Shown: positions 23,050 through 35,089 of the stretch, one piece after another | Numbering within the stretch: position 1 is the stretch's first letter | Layout: each line of letters starts with the position of its first letter | Assembly: GCA_963920665.1 (NCBI GenBank) | Contig: OY987265.1 | Location: 24,991,001 to 25,055,000, forward strand | Direction: 5' to 3' | DNA: 64,000 nt | Source: Straminergon stramineum | Taxonomy: Eukaryota; Streptophyta; Bryopsida; Hypnales; Calliergonaceae | Notes under the pieces: generated by a model | Database searches by the model: none | Told to the model about the DNA's origin: nothing | The model's input: only the letters and a program-made list of their open reading frames with translations | Made by a program: the position numbers and the translations under genes

Positions 23050-24450
23050 TGTGATGGCCTTTCGTACAGTATCAAGTTCATTGGGATTATTTAATTGGAT
23101 GTCGCCTCAATCTTCAACCTTTTTAGATGTCTTTTCAATTTGCCCAGGCTCATATCACGAGCTCGCTTCATACTTCGCACCTGCGTTTCACCCATTATGA
23201 AACTGACATTCACTCATATCCCTGCACTAGTTCAGGTTTCTGAGGCAAATAGTGCAACATCAAATCTTCCCTTCCAAAGGGGCCACAAAAAAATCAGATT
23301 ATATACAGTGAGAAAATTGAAACAACCTCTTTGAATATCATTAAGTCCAATACGGCAAAACCGTGACATACCTCTTGGAAACGGCACTTCGCCTTAATCA
23401 TGAACAAAAAACTAATTGTAGGCACATCCGATTCACGATATATTGATATAACTTCATCATTAAGCCTCTTGCTGCTTTTGCACTATATTCCTACCAAGTT
23501 GATAGTGAGACGTACGTACACAAGAAATAAGCTTTACCAACCTCTTACTGAATTATTTGCTTAATGGCTTCAGGGAATGCTTCTACTCTACACTGTTCTT
23601 TCAGGTACTGCTTCAACGGTACTCTACTTCTTTACTTTTTAGAGGGAGCTACTGTGTTCCAATTTCACTTCATGAATCTCACGTTCCCATGTGATCATGT
23701 TTTCATTTTTTTGTGCCTCGTATCCTTGGGGTAGTCGATGTAAAAAACTGATGTGCTGCAAGATTATGAATTTGATACTTTCAGTGTGGGATCCTCACGA
23801 AAATTCCCATGCCAAGAAGGGGTGGGAGGTGTTCATAGACGCGGCAATATATACGTGCTATATCTCAGAAACGAACTACCGTCGTTTCCCTACTTTGGGG
23901 CAAGCCTGCACAGGTCGGAGAAGATTTGATTGTGCGAGACTGCGAGATAGTTAAAAATATGCCTAAATCTGCTTTCATCAGTCTTTCATCATGGCGAACG
24001 CCAAGTACCCAGGTGGACTGAATATTTGTCTCACCTAGGAATGGAGTGACAGCATAACCTGTAAACTTGTAATAGTTGGTTGCCTTTAATTAATTAAGCT
24101 GACAAGGAAATGGGATGCATGCATTCTCTTGGTAATTCTATGTAATTGTCCAGATTTGTATGACAAGGTGGTGTTCTTTGTGGTTTGTCATGACTAACTT
24201 CAATGAAATCTCTTGCAGTTATATCTCAAAACAAATGATTTTCTACAAAAGGTTGACCAATTGCCTACAATCTGGCACTTGTAATGACTATAGTAGACAT
24301 TATGCAAACAGCCTACTTTATATAGTTACAATTAAATACCGAAAGTGTTGAAAGCAGCTTCTACTGGAAACAGGTCCCGTTCCATAATGTCACGTGTTTT
24401 GTTGGAAGCTGCCAAGTTTATTACCAATGCAACGTTATAGTTGTCGTCCT
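23050..24450. other. Intergenic stretch between phytocyanins 1 and 2
   Basis: No gene was recognised. Short open stretches (for example 23691-23954) show no family motifs. A weak TATATA at 24319-24324 may be the core promoter of phytocyanin 2. Confidence 0.35.
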
Positions 24451-24530
24451 CGATCAATCAATCACATGTGATTGTGGAACTTGTGCGCAGGAACTCTGAT
24501 CGACCTAGATAATAAATTAGAATAGTCACC

Positions 24531-25294
24531 ATAGCAAGATCTCGCTCCGCTCTAGCAGTCGTTGCATGCGTGGTGGTGGTAATGGCGCTTGTACAGTGCG
24601 CCACGGCTAGACACTTGACAGTGGGAGGGCCTATGGAATGGTCGGAACAGGGGTTGGAGTTTGGACGCGACCCCAATTTCTTCCAGAATTGGGCACTGCG
24701 AAGTCATCCTTTCCAAATTACAGTCGAACTCGGTACGCATCGTTAAGACGTTGAGCGACACTTTTTTTCATAATCAACGACATCGATCGATCCGCTTGCT
24801 ATATAACAGGGAGATTACCTCTGGTTCACAGATTTCCATTCTCGGTTATAGTGTAGGCAACATGGAAATTTGTGCCACTGCTTTTCATGTTAATTTGCCG
24901 CTTTGCCCTGATCCCTTGTTCCCAGTCCAAAATCATCTAGGAAAATTCTTATATTCCTGTAAGGGAAACAATGATGGATAATCTACCGTATCTATGATAT
25001 GAAACATTATTCTAGTTAGACGACTGCATGTGATCTGAGCGACGTGAGTGGTTTTGTGCAGAGTTTCGATGGGATTTTCCAGACAGCGTGTTGCAGGTGG
25101 ATTTTACTGCCTTCAAAGCTTGCAACACGCGTGGCGCGATCATCAAGGCCTGGTTCTTGAGTCCTGGCGGAGAGCAGAGGAGTATGGTGTTCCCACTAAG
25201 TGACTACATATACCACACGCTGTACTTCATCTGCAGTGGCAATGCCGATCATTGCCTTTCTGGCCAGAAGTTTTTCATCGATGTTTTCGAATGA
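24531..25294 (+). pseudogene. Early-nodulin-like phytocyanin 2, start codon lost (ATG to ATA)
   Basis: Exons 24531-24732 and 25062-25294 give a frame-intact phytocyanin domain from RHLTVGGPMEW to GQKFFIDVFE. At the place where both paralogues have ATGGCAAGATC, this gene has ATAGCAAGATC (24531). An in-frame stop lies upstream and no upstream ATG exists. The first in-frame ATG is 24582, which would give 127 residues with only a stub of the signal peptide (MALVQCATA). The splice sites (phase 1) and stop are intact. It keeps a Cys in the FIC position, which paralogues 1 and 3 have as Ser, but has one extra residue before the His (NADHC), lacks the first His ligand and has Gln for the axial Met. 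It may be a recent pseudogene, or translated from a non-AUG or internal start. Confidence 0.8.
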
Positions 25295-26140
25295 TCAATT
25301 GAGTGCCTCACTTGCAATGTCATGCAGTGGAATAAGAAGAATTTGGATCGCTTGGACGGTGTTGTGTTCCAAGTTAGTAGTAGCAACAATTTCCAAGGTA
25401 CAGAATACTTAGTAGTAATAATGGCGACATGGCGCCGGACTGCCGGTCGGGAGTAGTAAGTTTCATTAGTTTAGTTAATGATATATGAAAATTGAAATCA
25501 CTACCTTCAGTTGTTTACTTGTAATGTACGCACTCAGACTCTAATAAAATTTCATTCTGAAGGATTTGTAAGCCATGCTCACTCTGGCCAACAATGTGAG
25601 GCATGCAATTCCAATTGAATTCGTCCCAAAGCAAGGTAGAATAAGTTTTGGCAATCTCTGAAAAGAAAAAGTATCCTCGACATCATCGCAAGGTAGGCTC
25701 CTTGCGGGTGGATTACACCAACCAGCGCAAGGGTCCATGACGTCAATTTCGTTAGATTGGTGATATCCCATTCTTTAGGTGTGGCCGTGTGGTTCAAGCC
25801 GCGTGGCATGAAACCAAAACCTATACCAATATATGCCACAATTTTTTGGTTTGTGGAATATCGCCAATACAGCAATCATTCCTTTGATAAATACCAGCGG
25901 TCCCTTGCTCTCGTGTTGTTGTAACCCACCCCTTAGCTCTGGGCATGCATAATTTATAGAAAAAAATAAAAAACTTACATTTGTTTTTCGGTATAAGTTG
26001 TAAAATGTGGCCAAGCTAGTTTATAGATTCTACTCATTTTTGGATTAGTTCTCTACTTTTTACAAAGTAAACGTCAAAGGCTTGTGTACTGTCTGACCTG
26101 TATGAATACGTAACGTCAATTTTGTTAAATTGGCACAGTT

Positions 26141-26311
26141 ATGGTGAATTTCATTAAAATGGCAGTATTATTGCGCCATTTCTGCAATATTCCAAGTCAT
26201 TTTAATGAAATGTTGTGCAATTTCGAGCATATTATGCGCCATTTTAATGGAATGTTGAGCCATTTTATCGTCATTTTACCGTAATACTGCCATTTTAATG
26301 AAATTCACCAT
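26141..26311. mobile_element. 171-bp MITE related to the 181-bp family, AGTT target duplication
   Basis: The ends ATGGTGAATTTCATTAAAAT and its complement form terminal repeats of about 30 bp, with a core TTTCATTAAAATGGCAGTAT that resembles TTTCGTTAAAACGGCGGTAT of the twins at 22.3 and 22.8 kb. AGTT lies on both sides (26137-26140 and 26312-26315). The interior contains repeated CCATTTTAATGNAATGTTG words in both orientations. Confidence 0.8.
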
Positions 26312-27120
26312 AGTTCCAAAATATTGGTGCAATTCCAGCAAGGAAGGAAATAACATGATGGAGAAGGGGACGGGGTCACGGGGGTGGGAATTATAGCTTA
26401 GAGGTGCAACATGTTTTGAGTAGAATGCAATTTGGACAACAATTTCCACATTTATTAGCACAAAACAAAATTGACATTATAAACTTCATCTCCCTACTTT
26501 CTTAAGGTACAATCATCTGAGGCATGCAAACATGTCCCATAATTTTATACGTTTAATACAAATTCATTTCAAATTATAAAAAATTTATATAAAAATCATG
26601 AATGAAGCATATTGAAAAGAAAAAAATGGAAAAATTATTACACATCTATCTTGCAATCACAAACTGTAACTCTCTAAGTATTTCTCTAAGTTGCAATCCT
26701 GAAGAACATTATTTTACTTCGGCGATACCATTTTAGAGAAAATAAGTTAAAAGATTTTTGCAGTGTTACGTACTATGTCATAAATGCGACAATCTTTAGT
26801 TAACACAACCAGATTATTTTGAATCCCCTCTGAAAAAACTGAAAAATGTGAAAAAAGTAGGTACATTGGATGCCGTACCGGTCCCCAAATTAAATGCATC
26901 CCACCGAAGGGCAGGCTATGTGAATCACTCGCGATTGACACAACGACACCAGTTAACCTTGTCCGCATGTCGCGCATATTCCAGAGACTTACAAGTTCGA
27001 AGTCCAATTCCACAGGTGCAGTAAATTTCTGCATTGCCTTCGTGAGCAAGCTAGCTCGCGGTGACCCATACCTCGCGAGTACCGCACGAGAATCAAACCC
27101 TAACATGACGTACCCCAAAC

Positions 27121-27129
27121 TATATAAAT
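27121..27129 (+). promoter_or_regulatory. TATA box of phytocyanin gene 3
   Basis: TATATAAAT lies about 230 bp before the ATG at 27352, followed by a C-rich leader and a probable leader intron whose acceptor ends at 27310. Confidence 0.55.
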
Positions 27130-27351
27130 CCCCCACCTGGAGCCCACTTCTGCATCTTCAACCTCCACACCACCAGAGGCTGTCAGTCGCATCCCCAGTA
27201 CAGTATTCTTGCTTATTGCTAAACCGATCGCGTAGAGAATTCTCCTGTTGTTGTGAGGTTTAGGGAGTAGTTTCAATTCGCTAGCCGGCGTGCACGTAAC
27301 GTCTGTGCAGGTTAATAATCGAAGGGAATTCGATCCATCCCGTAACGAGCC

Positions 27352-27888
27352 ATGGCAAGATCCACCTCCACTTTCGCCGTTTTGGCATGCTTGGTGGTGA
27401 CGGTGGCGCTTGCGCGTTGCGCGATCGCCACAAACCACGTCGTGGGAGGGGATCAGGGATGGCACGTCTCGGGCAACCCGACTTTCTATCAGGATTGGGC
27501 CAACAGCAATGGCCCATACCGCTTTCGCGACACTCTCGGTACAGTTTCTCTTTAAACCAGAAAACTCTTAAATCTTCCGCTTGCTTTTCAAGTCTGTACG
27601 TACGTTATATGTGAATGATATCATGACACTGTCGTGATATCACGTACTCTCCCTGCATGATATGATTGTGATCCCATGCGTGCAGAGTTTCGCTATGCGC
27701 TGGGCGACAGTGTGGCCCAGGTGGACGACGCCGGGTTCAACGGCTGCGACTTGCGGAACGCCATCGGGTTCTGGAGCGAGGACGGGCACATGTTTTTCCC
27801 GCTCGTGCACACCGGTCGGTTCTACTTCATCAGCGGTTCAGGGCATTGTGGGGCAGGCCAGAAGTTCTTCGTCGACGTAGTCGCGTGA
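27352..27888 (+). CDS. Early-nodulin-like phytocyanin 3
   Basis: Exons 27352-27538 and 27686-27888 encode 129 residues with a phase-1 intron at the same codon as its paralogues. The signal peptide is about residues 1-26 (FAVLACLVVTVAL) and the mature domain starts NHVVGGDQGW. The disulfide Cys83 and Cys117 are kept, as is His116 (GHC). The first His position is GDSV, the copper Cys is Ser112 (YFISG) and the axial ligand is Gln121, so copper binding is unlikely. The protein ends just after the domain (FFVDVVA) with no GPI signal. Base composition is more GC-rich than its surroundings, as in the other two copies. It has its own TATA box and leader intron. Confidence 0.93.
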
Positions 27889-28449
27889 TCGACATGATAT
27901 TAATTAGGTTCTAGCATGCAGCTAGCAACAGCTTTTTTTCACGGGTCTGGAGCTATTGCACTACGCACACAATCATGCAACTAAACAAGTTGCCGTGGTA
28001 GAATAATTGATTGCACAATCAGTCTAGCTTGGACATACGTACGTCGCAGTAGGAGCCTGTGAATTGGATGTGGAAGTAGTTTCCAAAAAACAGAATTCTT
28101 ACCTGTTTGTGTGACCGAGCTAGGCGGAAACGACCAGGGAGAATCACAATACAGTCATGTGGATCTTGCAGCTTCAGCTGTTTAATTAATTGTGCAATTC
28201 AAGTTTATGAATGATTTGTCGTATTGAGACTATGCGAAATCTTGTGAATGGAGATGGACTGTCTGTGATTAAATGATTGCTTCAGGACTAGCTAGCATAC
28301 ATTACTTCATGGAGTGATCATCGCCAGAAGTGAAAACGTACAGAAAATCTGTGTGTTCCTCGTTTTGTAAATTAAATTGTGGACTTGATCGAATGTGGAA
28401 TCATGAAAAATTCGATTCTTCGAATGAGCACAGAATTTTGTTAACAAAC

Positions 28450-31200
28450 ACACTACGCCACGTATTGTCTTACGCCATTTAATTATATTTTATTCACATG
28501 CCCAACATAATGTTTAGCAAAGTATATACTAGATATGCATCAAATCTAATGTACCATACCACCACCGAGTGCACTTCCATTTGCTACAATGATAATCTAT
28601 ATATGCACTTCCTATTTTCTATTATTTTGTAAAGTATGACTAAAAAGTGTATAAAAAGAAACCCAATTTGTAGAATTAACTCTTTGGCCAACTTCTCCAA
28701 TATAATTAAAATATATAAGTCTTGCACCTTTTCTAGTATGCTCAAAGAGACTAGCACTTTTGCATGCAACTAAACCAATGGTAGTTCAAAGAAATCTGTA
28801 TACTTCAATCAATGTGACATTCTTTAAATATGTCAATTTAATTTAATATTAGCATTACAGAGTCATATAACTATTGCATTTCATAACATTTAGTAGCCTT
28901 AGGAGAGGCTTCATTTTCCTCTCTTGAGTTCTCATCTACAAAATTCATCCATACATCATTAAGAACTACATAATAGTAATCTTTAGTACCATGATAGTGG
29001 CAAAATATTTATTGCATGCTAAATTTTTTTGCTAATTCTAGGATTAGACAAACAAATCTACAAATAAATGTAAAGATGGTTTGCTAAAAATCCAAAGAAT
29101 TCATTGGGTCAAATATCAATGTCATTTGATCATTTGCCATCAAGAGTTTTTTTGATAACTTCATTGTGGGATTGCTTTATTAAGGCATTTTAAATTAAGC
29201 TCACAATGGTTGAGCTCCCACTAATTCTATTTTATAAATCCCATGTGGATTGTAATATACTATCCTTGAAAAAATTTCAATAGTCAATGATCAAAGATTG
29301 AGGGTAAATTTGATATTGCAAAGAGGAATAAATTTTTTTTAATATCTAAATATAGTCATATAGAATCTTGCATTAGAATGTGTAGAAGAGATTTCAAAAA
29401 CTTTGACCTTGTAGATTGGAAGATATTTGTGTTTAAAGTGAATAGAACACATTTTTGTACACCTTGTGTGATTTTCATTTTTTATAAAATTATTTAGTAG
29501 ATGTAGGTACAAGACTAAAGGGAAGACTAATTTGTTAATAGCTCTAAGATGGAATTGAAATACATTAATTCCAATCATCAAATTGTTCTGAAATGCATAC
29601 TAAGCCTTGTAAAATTAATTTTCATATTTTGGAATTTTTGAAGCTTGGATTCAAAAACTAATCCAATATCTTATTTTTCAAGAGCATGCTATAATTTCCG
29701 ACAAAATAAGAAGCTCCACAAAATTCACATCACTAATTCAAATGGAATGAATCAAAGCTTGACATGTAAACAAAAATATAATCTAAGGGAAACAAACTTT
29801 TCATTTCAAGTTTTTGGGAATTTCTTTTGTTGTCCAAAGAGTTGCATGATATGCTTAGGATGGCATAAATTTTGTTCCCAAGTGCCAACTAAAATAAAAA
29901 TCACATTCTTAGATAGTTCATGTATTTTTCTATTATAAAAAATAATTAAAAAAAACTAGACAAAAATTGAGACTATAGAAGCCTATCTAAAATCCATATT
30001 ATTCCCTATAGGGACAATGGAACTTCAGAGGTTAATGATTTTAATATTACCACTTCATTGGGTTATTTTTGCATCACATTTTATATTGAAAAGTCTCAAA
30101 GGGACACTCTTTTTCCCAATTTTTTATTTTATATAATTTTTAAGGATTAAAAGACTTATGAAGCTTCCAACCACAACAAAAGTAGTGAAGTGCCAGAAAA
30201 AGGTTCTTAGAATTCTATAGAAAAGTCATTGAAATTGCATTCTAGTCATAGGATAGAATATGAAAGGTAAAAAAATAATTTCTTAATTGTCCTCATTCAA
30301 GTGATGACTTAGATATGTAGAAAGTAGTAAAAGGTTTTATTCTAAGATATTAAATTGTGAGTCAATTTATTTGTTATAATGTTCAACTTCATTGGTTTTT
30401 GTTTTTTTACTTTGATGAAGCCCATTTCATATTTAGTTGTTTTTTTAAAACCATTATTGTCTCTTAAAAAGAATTCTATCATTTACTAAAGATACTTCAA
30501 ATATTTAAAAACTATCCAATGTTTGTATATAAACAATGGTAAGTGCCACAAAGAGATGGTTCTACTAAGTGGTGATATCAACTTGAACCCTTCCAATAAG
30601 GGTTGCATAAAACAGAACTATGTGCAATAGGAGTCAAAGGCTATTCAACTTCAAGTACAATTTCTTCATTGCTTTCTTCTAATTATTCATTGGATGTAGA
30701 TGGTAAAGTGTCCCATATGTCCTCTTTATGGCCAAATTCAAGAATGAAATTGAAGTCAAATCTAGTCTAAAATTCCACATATTCTTGAGTTGTTATGGTT
30801 CACTTAGAATAGTCCCATCACTTAATATGACATGACATTACCTATTGTTGTCCATGTAACTAAAAGTGACATTGACAACTATTTACAATCCAAAAGTGAA
30901 ATTAACCATTATCAATAAGCAATTGACTCTAAAGGGAGTACAAAAAGATAACAAATAACCTCTTAACTATTAGACTCCTTTGTATGTTTTGTGGCAATAG
31001 AAAGAAAGATTACTATTTATTAATTTTAACCTATATCTCAATAATCATTATCTAAGTTTGATTGTAGTTTGTTGGGGTAATGTGTCACAAAAAAAACATG
31101 AAAAAAAAATTTGGAAGAGCCCATTTCAATCTCCTAGAAACCTGGCTAATATTATGAATCATGATCAAATGGTTATTCAGGCGATTTTAGGTGTGGTTAC
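28450..31200. other. AT-rich intergenic stretch
   Basis: There is no coding region I can support on either strand. The text is AT-rich with many homopolymer runs. No terminal repeats or target duplications of the families seen elsewhere in the window were found. Confidence 0.4.
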
Positions 31201-31318
31201 CTCAAAGAGTATCAAAAACAACACAAGTTTTTGGTATGTACTGTCTCCCGTCTAGAGCGGAGAGTCATTCTGAAACCCTGAAGACGATGGCGAGGTGCTC
31301 CCTCGCGACGACTCCTCG

Positions 31319-32353
31319 TTAATCGAAATGACTGTGCGAGGATTTCTTCATAGGGTAGTAGAATGGATTCCAATCCATGTCGCTTGCGGCAGATGATGCA
31401 TTTAGAATCGAGTCCCATCCATGTTCCCTGATCCACACGGGCTGGTCGATGTAGCACGATCGGTCGTCAAGCCACAGCCCTGCCGTATCCAGCCTCCACG
31501 CGCAATCAATGCAATCCGGCGTGCGAATCCACGTATTCACTTCTGGTTGCGGGCTCCAAATCCCGACTCCTCCTCGTCGCAATTCCGTCCCAAGGACTTC
31601 CAAATCGCAAGTCCAAGGGAAATACGTCGTTTCCGCATCCATGACAGGATCGATTTCATACTCCCACTTCGGGTTTGGTCCATCTCCCGGACTTGCTTCC
31701 AGGAAAATCGCTTCACTCACCACGTCGCACTGGATTTTCACCGTGTGGTTGAAGGTGTTAGCGACGGAGAATCGGAACGGGCTCGTCGGATCGTAAAACG
31801 CCGGGCTATCTTCTCGCCAGGCGTACTTTAGGGTGGTTACGTCCTCTTTCTTCTCTGCATTCCATTCTTGGACGTAGATCCCGTCGTCTTGGATCGTCCA
31901 AACGCAGATGATCTTCCCGATGCTGTTCCGTGACTCGCAGAGCGGACAATCGGGGTTGGACTGCGGGTTGATGGTAGCATGGCCAGGGCGCACGATGGTC
32001 CAGGAATTTTCCCACACGCAAGCGTCTTTAATGAGCCAACGCTCGTCACAGTTCCATTTGCGCACGCCGCTGCGAAAGGTGCAGTAGAGCGGATTCTCCA
32101 TGCCAGGCGGGAAGTTGATGCTCCACTGGTCGCCATGCTTCACCGTGCTGCGAGGGGATCGTGCACCAGCTGGGGCTTCGGGGTCTAACTCGGAGAAGGC
32201 ATGGTGGCATGTGATCTCGATGGGCAATGAGGCGTTGCTACGGATCACTATCGGCGCCCCAGATTCAACATAGCTCCCTCGGCCTTGGGCTGATCCTACT
32301 GTTGTTGATGAAGAAGTAAGGAGGAGCAGCAACACTGCTAGTTGTGTGCGCAT
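31319..32353 (-). CDS. Secreted protein with two S-protein-homologue (SPH/S1) domains
   Basis: A single uninterrupted exon. ATG at 32353 is preferred because it directly opens a signal peptide (MRTQLAVLLLLLTSSS), giving 344 residues; an ATG 33 bp upstream (32386) would add eleven polar residues. Two tandem domains share the same landmarks, numbered from the upstream ATG. The first runs about 45-175: IVIRSNASLPIEITC, W and F spacing, PLYC, then CVWTIQDDGIYV. The second runs about 203-308: FSVANTFNHTVKIQC, WEYEI, FPWTC, then CAWRLDTAGLWL. These match the plant self-incompatibility S1 family pattern of a beta-sandwich with conserved Cys. N-glycosylation sites lie at NAS, NHT and NAS. Known S1 proteins are usually single-domain and about 130 residues, so the tandem form and acidic, aromatic tail (DMDWNPFYYP) are unusual. 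Role unknown; extracellular signalling is an inference from the family. Confidence 0.75.
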   Translation of the reverse strand: MRTQLAVLLLLLTSSSTTVGSAQGRGSYVESGAPIVIRSNASLPIEITCHHAFSELDPEAPAGARSPRSTVKHGDQWSINFPPGMENPLYCTFRSGVRKWNCDERWLIKDACVWENSWTIVRPGHATINPQSNPDCPLCESRNSIGKIICVWTIQDDGIYVQEWNAEKKEDVTTLKYAWREDSPAFYDPTSPFRFSVANTFNHTVKIQCDVVSEAIFLEASPGDGPNPKWEYEIDPVMDAETTYFPWTCDLEVLGTELRRGGVGIWSPQPEVNTWIRTPDCIDCAWRLDTAGLWLDDRSCYIDQPVWIREHGWDSILNASSAASDMDWNPFYYPMKKSSHSHFD

Positions 32354-32424
32354 TGTGATTGCATCATCATAATTCAACGTTGGCATGTCAGTTCTCGAGG
32401 ACTAGGCTGGGTTTAAAGAATGAG

Positions 32425-32432
32425 ATATATAT
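32425..32432 (-). promoter_or_regulatory. TATA box of the SPH gene
   Basis: ATATATAT on the minus strand lies about 75 bp before the preferred ATG at 32353 and about 40 bp before the alternative ATG. A start site about 30 bp downstream would leave only a very short leader for the upstream ATG, which again favours 32353. Confidence 0.5.
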
Positions 32433-32449
32433 GGGCAGCTATCAAAATA

Positions 32450-33927
32450 TGGAGGAGCTGAAAGGAACAATATTGTGTATTGTTCACCGTTTCATGGGTA
32501 ATCGATTCGGTCCATGAAGCACTTGGCCACTAATTCGAGAATGTGGGAGATACAAACCCAAGGAAGCCGCGCCCTATGGAATCTAATAGGGATGGTAGGA
32601 TTAAATTTGAAGCTAAGTTAGTGAACAAATTTTGAGTACATGTAGAACAATGAGAAATAGTAACTCACCCTTCAGTTGCATGACATTGCCAGTCCCTAAG
32701 TTAATGCTTCATGTAAGGAGAGAATCAAATTTTTTTTGAGGCTAGAATATTAAACTGTGAGCTTGACTAATCTAAATTGTTTTGTTTCTTTCTTGAGGAA
32801 CATTTAATATGGTGCATATTATAATTGAACTTGCAATCTTTGATTGTGAGTTGAGGATATTGATACAAGGAGAGGGACAAAATTTAGTGTGTCATCACTA
32901 GAAACAAAAGTAGATAGTGACATGAAAACAAAGACCTACAAAACTATGGTAAAAGATTATGTCAATAGTCACAAAACTTTGTTGAAAAATTGACTAAAAA
33001 GCAACAAAATTATGTAGTTCAAAACATTGAGAGAAAACTAAAAGTAAAGATGAAGTGGAGAGGGAGAGAATAGGAACTCTAAAATCTATCATTAAAACCT
33101 TCAAACCTATTGAATCATCTAAAAGCAAAAATCTACAAAAAATTTCTGAAACATCAAGAAAAGACTTGAAACTCTTGCCACAAAAGCAAGTGGGTGGTGA
33201 AAGACGAGAGAAATAGGTGATAATGTGATATGAGAGATGTAGAGTTTTTAATTAGAGTTTTCTACATGGAATATGTTTATATAATTTTTTGCTACTTTAT
33301 CTTTACATCCAATAAATCATCCAAACATCTCATTTTCATTTGCCTCTATATCTACATTATGTTAGATTAGCAAGTTTCTTACAAATGGAATAGACATGTC
33401 AACTCCCATATCAACAAGGAAATAGTAGATTGTGACACTTGTAGTCTTGCACAACTTTGTAAATCAACCTTTTATTGTTTAGCCAAATTTGGAGGGCCAA
33501 TTTTTGAATATACTAAATTAACATACATGTATGGTCTTGTTGATTAGGGCCCTTGTTTCTAATTGTAGTCATAGGAACAAATTTTTTCTCATATTCAATC
33601 CAATTAAGGTATAGAATTGGCCTCAACAAAGTGGCTAGATCTATTTGAAGTCTAATTTCCTTAGTAAATCGGGGAGACACCAAGTCTCAACAACAACTAG
33701 TAATGTATAGAATCTAGTATATTTGGTTACCCCCAAAATTATGGAAATGCAATAAATTGCAGTAGCAAGGGACTTGCCAAAAGGGAGTTGGGGGAAACTT
33801 GTTGGTTGGGAAGAGAAGTATAGAACCTAGCACAATCTAGGAGTAGAAACTTTAGAATAATCTATCATAACTTGTCTTGCAATATCACAAATATGGCAAC
33901 AAAATTTTAGTGCCTTTAGGTTAGTGG
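32450..33927. other. AT-rich intergenic stretch
   Basis: No gene was recognised. Open stretches are short and motif-free. Confidence 0.35.
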
Positions 33928-33931
33928 CTAA

Positions 33932-34676
33932 GGGTCATCAATTGCATAAAAGACCAACCGCTTTTTTATAGCATTTGGCTTTTTGCCCGATGTAGGATGA
34001 AGTGTTGGAAAAAAATATTTAAAAATAAAATAGAATATGGATAATGAGTATTAAAGTAGAAATATCATATCACCAAAATATGAGACATAAAAAAAATGTG
34101 GGTCAAAAGTTATTCACAAAACAGAGTGACACAATTTTTGTAGAAAATAGACACTTTGACGTTTTAATTTGTAAAAAGTAGGGAAAAGAATTTTCAAAGA
34201 AACTAAAAATTGGCAATTGGCAAGTATTTCATGATGAAGAGATTTCACCAAAAAAATCAGAAAGAAAAAACATATTCAATGTTTAGAATGATGTGTGCAA
34301 AGGACCCCTATTTGCATGCATGTAGAAGACAAAAATAATCTTTTTCTAAGTGCCCTTTGGTAGGCACATGCCCACCTAGTATGGAAATAGTCTGGAACAA
34401 AATTTTCAAGTCTACATCATTAATTTTGGGTACTCCATAGTACTAGAAACCCCTAAACCCCAATTGAAAGTGTGACAAATTAGAAAAATTGAAATTTAAT
34501 TACAAAAAGTTTTTTTGAAAATTTCTGAAAAATAAGGAATATCATTACTACCAAGTTAGTCATCTTCAATAAAAATTTCAAGTACATGGGCTTCATGCTC
34601 CAAAAGTTATGGTTGATGACAACTTTGTCATTCTAAATGTGATGCAAAATAGGAGCAGTCTTCCTTGCAATCACCC
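33932..34676. mobile_element. TIR element D, GGGTGATTGCAAGAAA family
   Basis: The right end CTTCCTTGCAATCACCC and a worn left end GGGTCATCAATTGCATAAAA are flanked by CTAA on both sides (33928-33931 and 34677-34680), a perfect 4-bp target duplication. The right half matches element A (words such as CCCTTTGGTAGGCACAT and AAAGTGTGACA) and, inverted, element C. No ORF. Confidence 0.75.
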
Positions 34677-35089
34677 CTAACTAAATGGATTTGTATACAA
34701 TACATCTCAAGTTGTTTTATGGACCATGAGCTAACCTAGGAAAGAAATACATCCAAACCCAAGAAAAATATGGAAATTCTAGTAAATGGTGCAAGATCAC
34801 TTGGAGCAACAATACAATATGGAGGACTTTAAAAAACAACATATTATGGCAAAGATAGACACAAGCCTATTGCACTAGACTAGTTTGCTCTACAAGTATA
34901 CTTGTAAAGCCAAACTTATAAAACTAGACTTGTAGCATTTGTTGAATTACCTATACAAGTAGTATAAAAACTCAAAATTACGGAAAAATAAAGAGACAAT
35001 ATATTTTGCTATTTAAGCATGATTGCTATGATTTGAAATGATTGTAGAAGATGGGATCCATAAGTTGGATTTTTTAATGGTTTTTTGGC

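Noticed and set aside
20540..27888. Calling the trio copper-binding plantacyanins
   Set aside because: The first His, the Cys (in two of three) and the axial Met are replaced, so the early-nodulin-like class fits better.
31421..31831. Plus-strand 136-aa ORF opposite the SPH gene
   Set aside because: No family signal; the minus strand has the signal peptide and paired domain motifs.
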